This document shows positions 14,367 through 24,143 of a stretch of 24,519 nt of DNA, one piece after another; the stretch's first letter is position 1, and each line of letters begins with the position of its first letter. This stretch comes from QHXQ01 sp036389375 (GTDB lineage Bacteria > Acidobacteriota > Blastocatellia > Pyrinomonadales > Pyrinomonadaceae). Where the stretch lies: assembly GCA_036389375.1 (NCBI GenBank), contig DASVQA010000101.1, positions 1 to 24,519 of the forward strand, read 5' to 3'. The position numbers were made by a program, and so were the translations under genes. The notes beneath the pieces are model-generated. The model worked only from the letters and a program-made list of their open reading frames with translations. It had not been told where the DNA came from and ran no database searches.

Positions 14367-14445
14367 AGGTGACGAGCGAAGGGCCAGCGCGCGCGCCCAA
14401 CGCGGCGGGGCTTTCACGCACTGGCCAAACTGCTCGTCACTCGTT
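14367..14445. repeat. Palindromic intergenic element of 7-bp units, copy 2 (degenerate)
   Basis: GTGACGAGC (14369-14377) pairs with GCTCGTCAC (14432-14440), and an inner GGCCAG (14382-14387) pairs with CTGGCC (14421-14426). The right arm holds TGCTCGT (14431-14437) and CACTCGT (14438-14444) in 7-base register. It fills the gap between the second exbD and the TPR lipoprotein gene. Confidence 0.6.
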
Positions 14446-14449
14446 CCGC

Positions 14450-14950
14450 CTATTGCGGCAGATCGTCAATCTGCAAACCGATGGGGCTACCGCCCGCCCC
14501 CTTAATGGCGTCGATCACTTTGACCACCTCGCCGTAGGGCAGCGAGCGCGGCGCTTTGACGAAGACGGCCTTAGCGATCCGCTCCTCTTCAGGCAGGTCA
14601 ACGCGCGTCTCTTTGCCCGGTTCATAGGCGTGATTGACGCGCCGATCCTGAAAGATGGCCGACAGCTTAGAACTGAGCGTGCCCGTGTCGTTGACCGAGC
14701 CGACCTCGTCGGTGTTCAACTTCAGTTTCAGGTCTGTATCAACCGAGACGACCAGCGTCAGCGGGTTTGGTTTGATTGGCTCATTCGACGGCGGCGGCTC
14801 GTTTGGCACAAGCGCCTTGAAGCGCGTCGGCTTGAGCGGCGTGATGACCATGAAGATGATCAGCAGCACCAGCAGCACGTCAATGAGCGGTGTGACGTTG
14901 ATGTACGGGACGGCGCGCGATCCACCGCCGCCGCTTCCACCCATCCCCAT
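14450..14950 (-). CDS. exbD: ExbD/TolR-family proton-channel subunit (second copy)
   Basis: A 166-aa protein. A Gly-rich N-terminus is followed by VPYINVTPLIDVLLVLLIIFMVITP, the family signature with the conserved membrane aspartate D24, in the single membrane helix (about 22-40). The periplasmic part (about 45-166) is longer than that of the neighbouring ExbD and has an insertion-rich middle. ExbD pairs with ExbB to turn proton flow into mechanical work on TonB. AAGGAG 9 bases before the ATG supports the start. It follows the first exbD by 91 bases. Two different ExbD proteins behind one ExbB suggests a heteromeric or dual-purpose motor. Confidence 0.92.
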   Translation of the reverse strand: MGMGGSGGGGSRAVPYINVTPLIDVLLVLLIIFMVITPLKPTRFKALVPNEPPPSNEPIKPNPLTLVVSVDTDLKLKLNTDEVGSVNDTGTLSSKLSAIFQDRRVNHAYEPGKETRVDLPEEERIAKAVFVKAPRSLPYGEVVKVIDAIKGAGGSPIGLQIDDLPQ

Positions 14951-15041
14951 GACTCTAGACTCCTTCGCTTCTCGTGACCGGCGCGCGTTCAGGTTTCAGC
15001 GCAAACGCGACGGCGGTTTCGGTTAACAACGTTGCGAAACG

Positions 15042-15509
<468 letters not shown>

Positions 15510-15655
15510 AAATCACTCTCCTTGAACGCTCTAGGGCGTACGGCCCGCGCCCGCGTCGCACACCGTCTCTCTCGCGCCCGCCGCTGCTACTAAAACGGAC
15601 GAGCGGGCGCGCCATGTGTGCAGTTCGTCAGAACGGGCGTGCGCTCAAAGGCCGG

Positions 15656-16432
15656 TTAAGCCTTAAGCTGCCGCGTCCGGTTCTTCAGGAAGTAGTCGAT
15701 CAACTCCGAAGCCGAGTTGTCCATCTCGACAATGAAGCCGTCCACCTTACCCGTAAAGTAGTTGAAGACCCACACGGCGGGCACGGCCACGGCGAGTCCG
15801 AGCGCCGTCGTCAGCAGCGCCTCGGCGATACCGCCCGCGACCGCGCCGATGCCCGCGCTCTCCGCATTCTTCATGCCCGTGAACGCCGAGATGATGCCGA
15901 ACACCGTGCCGAACAGACCGACGAACGGAGCGGTTGAACCGATGGTCGCCAGACCCGACAAGCCCCGGCGGAACTCCGCGCTCTTGATAGCGATGGCGCG
16001 CTGCAAGGCACGCTTCGACGCTTCGATCTCGTCGCCGGAGATGTCGCCGCCCGCTTCGTGCGCGCGAAACTCCTGCAAGCCCGCGTTGACCACCATCGCC
16101 AGATGCGACTTCTTATGTTTGTCGCTGATATTGATGGCCTCTTCGATGCGGTCGTTCTTCAGCGCCTGCGCCACGCGCGGCGCAAACTCGCGCGACTGCG
16201 ACTTGGCGGCGCGATAGGTCAGGAAGCGCTCGACCATGACCGCAATCGAGTACATGGACATGATCAGCAGCACGGCGATCACGCCGATGGCGACGGGGCC
16301 GAGATTCTTGATCATCTCGCTCATCGTGAACGCGTTGGCGGTCGCGTTGCCGGCCGAACCGCCTTGTTCTTGCAGAAAGAGCAGGAGACCAAGCCCCTTT
16401 GCTCCGACTAAACTCATCGTTGGAATTGTCAC
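15656..16432 (-). CDS. exbB: ExbB/TolQ/MotA-family proton channel protein
   Basis: A 258-aa inner-membrane protein with three membrane helices at about 46-68, 162-183 and 202-226. The conserved region GLATIGSTAPFVGLFGTVFGI and the AGGIAEALLTTALGLAVAVPA helix are hallmark ExbB/TolQ sequences. It forms the pentameric channel around ExbD. I chose the GTG at 16432 because GGAGG lies 8 bases upstream; an in-frame GTG at 16462 has no ribosome binding site, and an ATG at 16417 is a third option. It follows tonB by 153 bases; that gap contains GC-rich hairpins on the minus strand (for example 16477-16499) that could reduce read-through from tonB. Confidence 0.94.
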   Translation of the reverse strand: MTIPTMSLVGAKGLGLLLFLQEQGGSAGNATANAFTMSEMIKNLGPVAIGVIAVLLIMSMYSIAVMVERFLTYRAAKSQSREFAPRVAQALKNDRIEEAINISDKHKKSHLAMVVNAGLQEFRAHEAGGDISGDEIEASKRALQRAIAIKSAEFRRGLSGLATIGSTAPFVGLFGTVFGIISAFTGMKNAESAGIGAVAGGIAEALLTTALGLAVAVPAVWVFNYFTGKVDGFIVEMDNSASELIDYFLKNRTRQLKA

Positions 16433-16585
16433 GGTAGAACCCTCCACAAAATTTTGCTGCACTAGAGCGGAAGCACGGCCCCCGCAAGGCGGCGGGCCCG
16501 TCCGGCTTAAGAGCGCTTCGGCGCGCAGAGTCTCCTGACAGGGAGAGTCCGGCGCTGCGCTATCGGCCAGACGAGCGGCGCTCGG

Positions 16586-17410
16586 TTACTGGAGCACGAA
16601 GTTATAAGTAATGAAACCTGAAACCTTGACGGGCTGACCCGACAACAGCGTCGGCGAGAAGCGCGCCTGATAGGCCGCCTGCACTGCCGCCTGCTGCAAC
16701 AACGGATGCCCCGAAGTGGCCTTCGCCGAAGTCACCTTGCCCGACTCGTCCACGATGATGGCCACGACGACCGTGCCCGAAGCACGCGCCGCTTTCGCAA
16801 TCGGCGGGTAGGGCGGCTGCGGCTTGCTGATCGCTTTACCGTTCAAGACGCCCTGCGAGATCGGCGCTTTCGGTTTGGGCACTGGCGTCGGCGTCGGCTT
16901 CGGCGGCGGCGGCTCGTCGCTCGTATCGTTGATCACGGGGCCTGTGCCCGGGCCCGTGCCGACTCCGCCCGCGCCCGGCCCCGGCGGGCCGATGGGCCCG
17001 GCCGTGGCGGCCACGTCCGTATTCGTCCGCCCGATGACTGCGCCGCCCGGCGGCACTGGCGGAACCTTGCTCGCTACGGCCGACACCTTCTCCGGCACTT
17101 TGGTCGGATCGAGCGAACTAGCAACCAACTCGGTGCGCGTCGCCACTTGTTGCTGCGTCTGCTGCGCGGTCTTTGGCTGCTCCTGCTGCTTCGGCTGTTC
17201 TTCCTGCTGCTGCTGTTGCACCGGCACGGGCGCAACCATCGTCATCAATTCAAGATTGTCTTCCGGCAGGCTGCTGTTGTACCAGACGATGCTGGCCACG
17301 ATCAGGCCGCCGATGATGACGCCGTAGATGACCAGCGTGCCCAAGAAGAACGAGCCTTTACGCGCAAGGTCGTCCTTGTGCGAGCCGGACTCGACTAGAC
17401 TATCGAACAT
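16586..17410 (-). CDS. tonB: TonB-family energy transducer
   Basis: A 274-aa protein with a cytoplasmic N-terminus, one membrane helix at about 22-44, and a long periplasmic spacer with a Gln-rich stretch (64-90) and Pro/Gly- and Pro/Lys-rich stretches (115-185). The TonB C-terminal domain is at about 196-274 (PPYPPIAKAARASGTVVV, FSPTLLSGQPVKVSG). It carries energy from ExbBD to outer-membrane transporters. GGGAGG at about 9 bases before the ATG sets the start. It is the first gene of the exbB-exbD-exbD-TPR lipoprotein cluster. No TonB-dependent receptor is encoded in the window, so its client is unknown. Confidence 0.93.
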   Translation of the reverse strand: MFDSLVESGSHKDDLARKGSFFLGTLVIYGVIIGGLIVASIVWYNSSLPEDNLELMTMVAPVPVQQQQQEEQPKQQEQPKTAQQTQQQVATRTELVASSLDPTKVPEKVSAVASKVPPVPPGGAVIGRTNTDVAATAGPIGPPGPGAGGVGTGPGTGPVINDTSDEPPPPKPTPTPVPKPKAPISQGVLNGKAISKPQPPYPPIAKAARASGTVVVAIIVDESGKVTSAKATSGHPLLQQAAVQAAYQARFSPTLLSGQPVKVSGFITYNFVLQ

Positions 17411-17826
17411 CTCTCATCCTCCCTCATCTAGTGCCAGCGGGTTAATGTTTACGAAACGGGCACCCGGTTAGATGTCTCCGGCAAAGCGTTTGTTCCAAAA
17501 CGTCGGCTGCGCCGGTTCACGGCGCGAAACGATTTAGTTGAACCTTAAAAGTGGGGGTAGGCAATGCACGACGGGCGGCTCGGCACGAAGGCGCGGCCGC
17601 TCTCGTTGAAGAGTCACATGCCGCGCGGGCGTTTAATGGCTTCGGGCCTGCCGAACGCCGTCCAGCCAACACGAGTCCGAGAGACACTTATGCGTGAACG
17701 GACAGGTGCATCTGTAAAGCAATTTAATTGGCCAGCAACGCGCTCATACTATGTCGCAAGGCGCGTGAAGTCAAGCCTAAAATCAGGGCGCAACGCGCCC
17801 GCAACTAACGGGTAATACGCATGTAA
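17411..17826. other. 416-base gap between secF and tonB
   Basis: This stretch should contain the end of the sec transcript and the promoter of the tonB cluster. Near the secF side there is a terminator-like hairpin (17779-17800). I see no clear promoter hexamers for tonB. A plus-strand frame from 17564 to 17815 (83 codons, preceded by GGGGGT) encodes a basic, low-complexity sequence with no recognisable features and is not called. Confidence 0.5.
17779..17800 (-). terminator. Candidate terminator after secF
   Basis: On the minus strand GGGCGC (17795-17800) pairs with GCGCCC (17786-17791) across a 3-base loop, followed by TGATTTTAGG. It lies 26 bases after the secF stop codon. The stem is short and the T-run is only four bases. 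Confidence 0.4.
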
Positions 17827-19029
17827 TCAAGAGCGCGCCGCACCCTGCGAACCGCGCGCGGCCGCCTTAGCCTTGGGCGTGCCCGCGCCCCTCGTCGGCG
17901 CACCGCCGCGCATCGAGCCACCTGCGCCAGTCGTCGGTGCAGCCTGCGTCCGCGCCGGTTCAAGGCGCTGCTGCCACCAGACCATAATGGGGCTGGCGAT
18001 GGCGATGGACGAGTACGTGCCGAAGACGATGCCGATCAGCAGCGCGACCGAGAAACCGAACAGCACTTCGCCGCCAAACAGGACGAGCGCCAGCACCGAG
18101 AGGAGCACGAGGCCCGATGTGATGACCGTGCGCGAGAGCGTCTGATTGATCGAATCGTTGGTGATGTCGTAGAGCGAATCGCGGCGGCGCAGGCGCAGGT
18201 TCTCGCGGATGCGGTCGAAGGTGACGATGGTGTCGTTGACCGAGAAGCCGACGAGCGTCAGGAGCGCCGCGATCACGGTCAGACTGATCTCCCACTGGAA
18301 GATCGAGAAGAAGCCGAGCGTCACGAGCAGATCGTGAAAGACGGCGATGACGGCCGCCGCGCCGTAAGTCCACTCAAACCGCAGGGCGATGAAGACGAGT
18401 ATGCCGACGAGCGCGAGCAGCGTGACGGCGACCGCCTGATTTCTGAGCGCCGCGCCCGCAATCGCGCCGACCGCGTCCGTGCCCACGATCTGAAAGGCAT
18501 TGCCTTCGGCCGGGAACGGCTGGTTGTTCGGCACTTCCGGCCCGAAGGCCACCAGCGCACGTTCGACGCTCGCGCGCCCGATGTCCACACCCGCCTGCTG
18601 TTCGGCGGTCGCCCCTTGCGGTTGGCCGGGCTGCTGTAGCACGGACTGCCCTTCGGTCTGGCCTTGCGTCTGTCCCTGCTGCCCTGTCCCGGCTTGCGGA
18701 TTGGGCGCGGTAGCGGCGGGCGCATCGAGTCGTGGCAGCTTGATCAGATGCTCGTCGGGTTTATCAGTCACTGGCTGAATCACCGCGTCGTGAACGCCAG
18801 ACTTCTGCAAGGCGGCGCGCACATCTTCGGCCGAAGGGCGCTGCTTGAACTTGGCCGTGATGACCGTGCCGCCCTTGAAGTCAACGCCGAGATTGAAGGG
18901 CGGGCGACCCGTCGCGTAGCGAATCACGGCCGAGAACATCCCCGCAAGCATCAGCAGCAGCGAGACGGCGATAAACGCGCGCCGCTTGCCCAGCCAGTCG
19001 AACTTAACGTCTTTGAAGAATTGAACCAT
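17827..19029 (-). CDS. secF: Protein translocase subunit SecF
   Basis: A 400-aa inner-membrane protein. The first helix is at about 17-36, then NLGVDFKGGT (46-55), the SecF signature. The five C-terminal helices (about 197-355) include GFSVNDTIVTFDRIREN (261-277), the conserved motif needed for proton-driven function. With SecD and YajC it uses proton-motive force to help SecYEG complete protein export. The periplasmic first domain carries an insertion of about 45 residues rich in Gln, Gly, Thr and Pro (102-146) that is not expected in SecF, and the protein ends in a basic Ala/Gly tail. The ribosome binding site is weak. It follows secD, from which it is separated by a palindromic element. 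Confidence 0.95.
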   Translation of the reverse strand: MVQFFKDVKFDWLGKRRAFIAVSLLLMLAGMFSAVIRYATGRPPFNLGVDFKGGTVITAKFKQRPSAEDVRAALQKSGVHDAVIQPVTDKPDEHLIKLPRLDAPAATAPNPQAGTGQQGQTQGQTEGQSVLQQPGQPQGATAEQQAGVDIGRASVERALVAFGPEVPNNQPFPAEGNAFQIVGTDAVGAIAGAALRNQAVAVTLLALVGILVFIALRFEWTYGAAAVIAVFHDLLVTLGFFSIFQWEISLTVIAALLTLVGFSVNDTIVTFDRIRENLRLRRRDSLYDITNDSINQTLSRTVITSGLVLLSVLALVLFGGEVLFGFSVALLIGIVFGTYSSIAIASPIMVWWQQRLEPARTQAAPTTGAGGSMRGGAPTRGAGTPKAKAAARGSQGAARS

Positions 19030-19040
19030 GACTTTAAAAA

Positions 19041-19116
19041 CAGTGACGAGTAACGAGTGCCGAGGGCCGAGCAGAGGAACAAGTCTTTAACTTGTCACCT
19101 GTCACTCGGCACACGG
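19041..19116. repeat. Palindromic intergenic element of 7-bp units, copy 3
   Basis: The left arm has CAGTGAC (19041), GAGTAAC (19048), GAGTGCC (19055) and GAGGGCC (19062) in exact 7-base register. The right arm has ACTTGT (19090), CACCTGT (19096), CACTCGG (19103) and CACACGG (19110). GTGCCGAG (19057-19064) pairs with CTCGGCAC (19105-19112), and an inner ACAAGT (19079-19084) pairs with ACTTGT (19090-19095). It fills the secD-secF gap. The stretch AGTGACAGG(C/T)GACAAGT is shared, on the minus strand, with copy 1. Confidence 0.8.
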
Positions 19117-19124
19117 CGCTACGG

Positions 19125-20822
19125 TTAAATGCTGATCGTCTCCGGGCGATGCCCGCGACGATTGAGCAGCCACATAAAGATCGTGCGCGAAACGTAGACG
19201 GCCGAGAACAGGTTGACGACGAGGCCGAGCACGAGCGTGACGGCGAAGCCGCGCAACGGCCCCGTGCCGAAGATAAACAGAAACAGCGACGAGACGATGG
19301 TCGTCACGTGCGTATCAATGATCGTCACGAAGGCGCGGCCGAAGCCCTGATCCACGGCCGAGAGTACGGTCTTACCTGAATGCAACTCCTCGCGGATGCG
19401 CTCGAAGATCAGCACGTTCGAGTCCACCGCCATGCCGATGGTCAGGATGATGCCGGCGATGCCGGGCAGCGTCAGCGTCGCGCCGAAGATAACAAGCCCG
19501 GCCATCATCAGGATGATGTTCAGCAAAAGCGCGATCACGGCGTTGACGCCGGAGCCGCGATAGTAGAACAGCATAAAGAGGACGACCAGAATCAGACCGG
19601 CGAGCGAGGCTTTCACGCCCGACCGGATCGAGTCCGCCCCGAGGCTCGGGCCGACCGTGCGTTCTTCCAGATAAGCGAGCGGCGCGGGCAGCGCGCCGGA
19701 GCGGAGCGTGAGCGCCAGATCGTCCGCCGAGTTCTTCGTGAAGCGCCCGCTGATCTCGCCCGAGTCCGTGATCTGCGACTTGATGTAAGCGATGGACTTG
19801 ACCTGCCCGTTCAGCACAATACCCATGTACTGGTTGATGTTCGTGCCCGTCCACTGGCCGAACTTGTCCGCGCCGCCGGGCTTCAACTGAAAGTTGATCT
19901 TGTAACCGCTCCGCCCCGTTGCATCGTTGGCGACCGCCGAAGCGTTGCGCAACTCGCTCCCGTCCACGACGGGCGGCGTCTCGATCACGACCCACTTTTT
20001 CGGCTTGTTCTGGTCGGCCGTGTTCGTGTTGGCGCTCGCCGTTGTCGGCTCGTCGCGCTCGGCGTAAGGCACGACCTGCCGGTTCGAGGGCACAGTGCCG
20101 CCGAGCGACTGGATCGCTTCCTGCTCGCTGTTGTAGGTCTGAATCGGCGAAGGGCTGGGCGGGCTGATGACGTGGACGAGATCAAGCTTCGACTCGGCGA
20201 CGAGCAACTGCTTCACGCGCTCAGGGTCTTGGATGCCGGGCATCTGCAAGAGTATCTGGTGCGCGTTCTGCCCGCCGTGCTGCTGCAACGTCGGCTCCGC
20301 GACGCCGACCGCGTTGATGCGGCTGTCAATGATCTTCAGCGCCTGCTGCGTCGCCTGATCAGCGAGCGTGCGCGCCGCGTCCGACCTGAGCGACCAGGTG
20401 ATCGTGTTGCCGGCGACCGAATTCGTCCAATCGTTTAAGTCCACCTTTTTCGGCAGCGCGTCGCGCACTTCCGCGACCTTCCCCGCATCGGCGACGGGCA
20501 GCGTGAAACTGTAGTTGCCGCCGTCGGTATTCCACTTCACGTCCTGCACCTGATAGCCGCCGGCCTGCGCCGCACGCTGCACGGCCTGCGCCGTGTTCTG
20601 CGTCAACGTCTTCAGAAACTCGTCGGTCTTCACCTGCATGACGAGGTGCGAGCCGCCGCGCAGGTCTAGCCCGAGGTGTATGTTCTCGGCGAGCGTCTGC
20701 TTGATACCGCTGGCGGTGAAATCGTTCAAGCGCGGCCGGTGGCGCGGCCCGATGACCGCGTAGAGACCGGCAATCGTGACGATGGCGATGATGATGACCC
20801 GTTGCGTTAAGTTCTTCTTCAT
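19125..20822 (-). CDS. secD: Protein translocase subunit SecD
   Basis: A 565-aa inner-membrane protein. A first helix at about 8-25 is followed by HLGLDLRGGSHL (49-60), the SecD signature. A large periplasmic P1 domain (about 60-385) follows, including a Pro/Ser/Thr/Asn-rich stretch near residues 225-275, then the C-terminal helices with GMAVDSNVLIFERIREEL, the conserved SecD motif. It partners SecF and YajC at SecYEG. The length is near the family's usual range, slightly shorter than the E. coli protein. A CGGAG box lies about 11 bases before the ATG. It follows yajC by 48 bases. Confidence 0.96.
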   Translation of the reverse strand: MKKNLTQRVIIIAIVTIAGLYAVIGPRHRPRLNDFTASGIKQTLAENIHLGLDLRGGSHLVMQVKTDEFLKTLTQNTAQAVQRAAQAGGYQVQDVKWNTDGGNYSFTLPVADAGKVAEVRDALPKKVDLNDWTNSVAGNTITWSLRSDAARTLADQATQQALKIIDSRINAVGVAEPTLQQHGGQNAHQILLQMPGIQDPERVKQLLVAESKLDLVHVISPPSPSPIQTYNSEQEAIQSLGGTVPSNRQVVPYAERDEPTTASANTNTADQNKPKKWVVIETPPVVDGSELRNASAVANDATGRSGYKINFQLKPGGADKFGQWTGTNINQYMGIVLNGQVKSIAYIKSQITDSGEISGRFTKNSADDLALTLRSGALPAPLAYLEERTVGPSLGADSIRSGVKASLAGLILVVLFMLFYYRGSGVNAVIALLLNIILMMAGLVIFGATLTLPGIAGIILTIGMAVDSNVLIFERIREELHSGKTVLSAVDQGFGRAFVTIIDTHVTTIVSSLFLFIFGTGPLRGFAVTLVLGLVVNLFSAVYVSRTIFMWLLNRRGHRPETISI

Positions 20823-20870
20823 GATGACAAATGCTCCGAACGTCGCCCGGCCGAAAGGCGCTTGCCGCGG

Positions 20871-21170
20871 CTACTCCTTAACCTCTTCCTCCCCCTGCAT
20901 CCCGGCGACGGCGTTGCGCGAGATTTCCAGCATAGATTTTTCGCTAAGCACCAGAAGCGAATTGGCGCGCACGGACTTGACGGTGGCGACGATGCCGCCG
21001 GTCGTGATAATGCGGTCGCCGGCCTTCAGGTTTGTGATCATCTCTTGCAGCGCGCGCTGGCGCTTACGCTGTGGGCCGATGATCAGGAAATAGAAGATGG
21101 CGAAGATGGCGACGTAGGGCAGAAACCACACCGCGCCAAGACCGGACTGGAGAAGCAGAAGAGTAGCCAT
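20871..21170 (-). CDS. yajC: Preprotein translocase accessory subunit YajC
   Basis: A 99-aa protein with one membrane helix at about 11-32 (AVWFLPYVAIFAIFYFLIIGPQRKRQ), then the conserved LKAGDRIITTGGIVATVKSV cytoplasmic region. It is a small partner of SecD and SecF. The gene order tgt-yajC-secD-secF is widespread in bacteria. No clear Shine-Dalgarno is seen before the ATG at 21170. The 148-base gap to tgt contains a small palindrome GCGTGTAACACGC at 21208-21220. Confidence 0.94.
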   Translation of the reverse strand: MATLLLLQSGLGAVWFLPYVAIFAIFYFLIIGPQRKRQRALQEMITNLKAGDRIITTGGIVATVKSVRANSLLVLSEKSMLEISRNAVAGMQGEEEVKE

Positions 21171-21318
21171 TCTGGTTTCAGGTTGGGACGTTACTGTTTA
21201 AATTGCTGCGTGTAACACGCGCGCGCGGGCTCGCAACGGCCCATGCGGAAGAGCTTTTCGGCGTAAGAAAAGTCCGGCGACCGACGAGCTTCGCTGCCCC
21301 GTCAAGCAATGGGCCGCC

Positions 21319-22503
<1,185 letters not shown>

Positions 22504-22511
22504 CGCCGCTT

Positions 22512-24062
22512 TTATTTCCTGCGCTCGCGCCGGTGTCGCTCGGTGATGCGGAGCGGCGTGGCGAAGAAGTCGTACTCTTCGCGCAGACGGTTTTGCAGAT
22601 AACGTTCGTAGGAGAAATGCAGACCGCCTTTGCCGCCCGCCGTGAAGACGACGAAGCGCGGCGGGCGCACGCCGATCTGCGTGACGTACTGCACGCGCAG
22701 GCGCGAGCGGCCGCCTTTGACGGGCGCAGCCGCCGTCGGCGCACGCGGCGCGTCAATCGCGCGCGCAAAGAACTCGTTGAGTTGCGCGGTCGGGATACGC
22801 AGACTGCGCGCAGTGTCAGCGCGGACGGCGAGCGGGAGTATGCGCGGCACGCGTTGCCCCGTCAGCGCGGAGATGAAGATGACCGGCGCGTAGTCGAGAA
22901 ACTTCATCTTGTCGCGCAAGCCGCGTTCAAAGGCGGCGGGCGTGCCCGTCTCCTTGTCCGGCACGGCGTCCCACTTGTTGACCGCGATGATGATCGAACA
23001 GCCCGCTTCGACCGCATAACCCGCGATGTGCGCGTCGAGCGCGGTCACGCCCTCCGTCGCGTCAACGACGACGACCGCTACGTCCGCCCGTTCCAGACTG
23101 CGCCGCGCCATCACGACCGCCAGCTTCTCGGTCATCTCCTCCGTCTTGCCCTTGCGCCTGATCCCGGCCGTGTCAATCAAGCGAAAGCGATGCACGCGGC
23201 GCTCAATCGTGCGCGCAACGTCGTCAGGCGCTGGCGCACCCTCGTCAGCAGCGCGCGCCGCATCCGCATCGTTCGTTGACGCGGCCACGTCCGGCGCGCG
23301 CTCGTCGGACGTGGCTGCGGTCGTCGGCTCAATCTCTTCCGGCCATTCGAGCAGCGTGTCCACCGCGTCGCGCGTCGTGCCCGCGACCGGCGAGACGATG
23401 ACGCGTTCTTCGCCGAGCAGCCGGTTTAAGAGCGACGACTTGCCGACATTCGGCCGCCCGATAATGGCGAGCCGGATTTCGCGCGGCGCGCGGGCGGATG
23501 CGGGCGCGCTCGCCTCGTCAGCGAAATGCGTGGTGAGCGCGTCCAGCAGTTCGCCCACGCCGTCGCCGTGTTCGGCGGAGACGGGCACGACCTCCGTAAA
23601 ACCGAACTGATAAAATTCGCCCGCGTCCGCTTCAAGCCGGACGGCGTCCGCCTTGTTCGCCGCCACTAGGACGGGCTTGCCCGTGCCGCGCAGCAGCCGC
23701 GCCAACTCCTCGTCGAGCGGCGTCATGCCGGCGCGCACGTCCACGACCCAGACGAGCGCCACCGCTTCGTCAATGGCGGTCGCCGCCTGTTTCAAGATGT
23801 TCGCGGGGATGATAGCGTCGTCGTCGGGCACGATGCCGCCTGTGTCCACGACGGCGAAGTGGTGGCCCTGCCATTCGGACTCGCCGTAGATGCGGTCGCG
23901 CGTAATGCCCGGTTCGTCGCCGACGATTGAGCGGCGTTCGCCGATGATGCGGTTAAAGAGCGTGGACTTGCCCACGTTCGGCCGCCCGACGATGGTGACG
24001 AGGGGCAGCGCTGCGCGCGGCTGTGCGGACGTAGCCCGCGTCTCTGTTTCCTGCGTGCTCAT
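22512..24062 (-). CDS. der: Ribosome-assembly GTPase Der (EngA) with an insertion in GTPase domain 2
   Basis: A 516-aa protein with the unique tandem-GTPase layout of Der, which acts late in 50S subunit assembly. Domain 1 has GRPNVGKS (26-33), switch I PGITRD, DTGG (73-76) and NKAD (136-139). Domain 2 has GRPNVGKS (202-209), GTTRDAVDT (228-236), DTAG (297-300) and NKWD (362-365). The C-terminal KH-like domain spans about 405-508. Between switch I and DTAG of domain 2 about 58 residues separate VDT from LIDTAG where about 10 are usual; the excess is acidic and Ala-rich (about 241-290). The ATG at 24062 is preferred; an in-frame GTG at 24125 is possible but would add a non-conserved stretch. 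It precedes tgt by 8 bases. Confidence 0.96.
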   Translation of the reverse strand: MSTQETETRATSAQPRAALPLVTIVGRPNVGKSTLFNRIIGERRSIVGDEPGITRDRIYGESEWQGHHFAVVDTGGIVPDDDAIIPANILKQAATAIDEAVALVWVVDVRAGMTPLDEELARLLRGTGKPVLVAANKADAVRLEADAGEFYQFGFTEVVPVSAEHGDGVGELLDALTTHFADEASAPASARAPREIRLAIIGRPNVGKSSLLNRLLGEERVIVSPVAGTTRDAVDTLLEWPEEIEPTTAATSDERAPDVAASTNDADAARAADEGAPAPDDVARTIERRVHRFRLIDTAGIRRKGKTEEMTEKLAVVMARRSLERADVAVVVVDATEGVTALDAHIAGYAVEAGCSIIIAVNKWDAVPDKETGTPAAFERGLRDKMKFLDYAPVIFISALTGQRVPRILPLAVRADTARSLRIPTAQLNEFFARAIDAPRAPTAAAPVKGGRSRLRVQYVTQIGVRPPRFVVFTAGGKGGLHFSYERYLQNRLREEYDFFATPLRITERHRRERRK

Positions 24063-24143
24063 GGCTCGAATGCCTGCGAGTCTAACTTGCGCCGTGAACG
24101 CGCCGCAAGCGAGAGGCGGAGTCACCCGTTTGTCAGCGCCGCC

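Noticed and set aside
16586..17410. Gln-rich and Pro-rich spacer of TonB as an anomaly
   Set aside because: TonB proteins commonly have low-complexity periplasmic spacers of variable length.
17564..17815. 83-codon plus-strand frame between secF and tonB
   Set aside because: GGGGGT upstream is only loosely SD-like and the basic product has no recognisable feature; not enough support for a gene.
19380..20438. A 352-codon plus-strand open frame opposite secD
   Set aside because: Antisense shadow of secD, whose signature motifs are unmistakable on the minus strand.
21208..21220. GCGTGTAACACGC palindrome upstream of yajC as an operator
   Set aside because: Short, in GC-rich DNA with a CG-alternating tract beside it, and no clear promoter around it. 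Likely chance.
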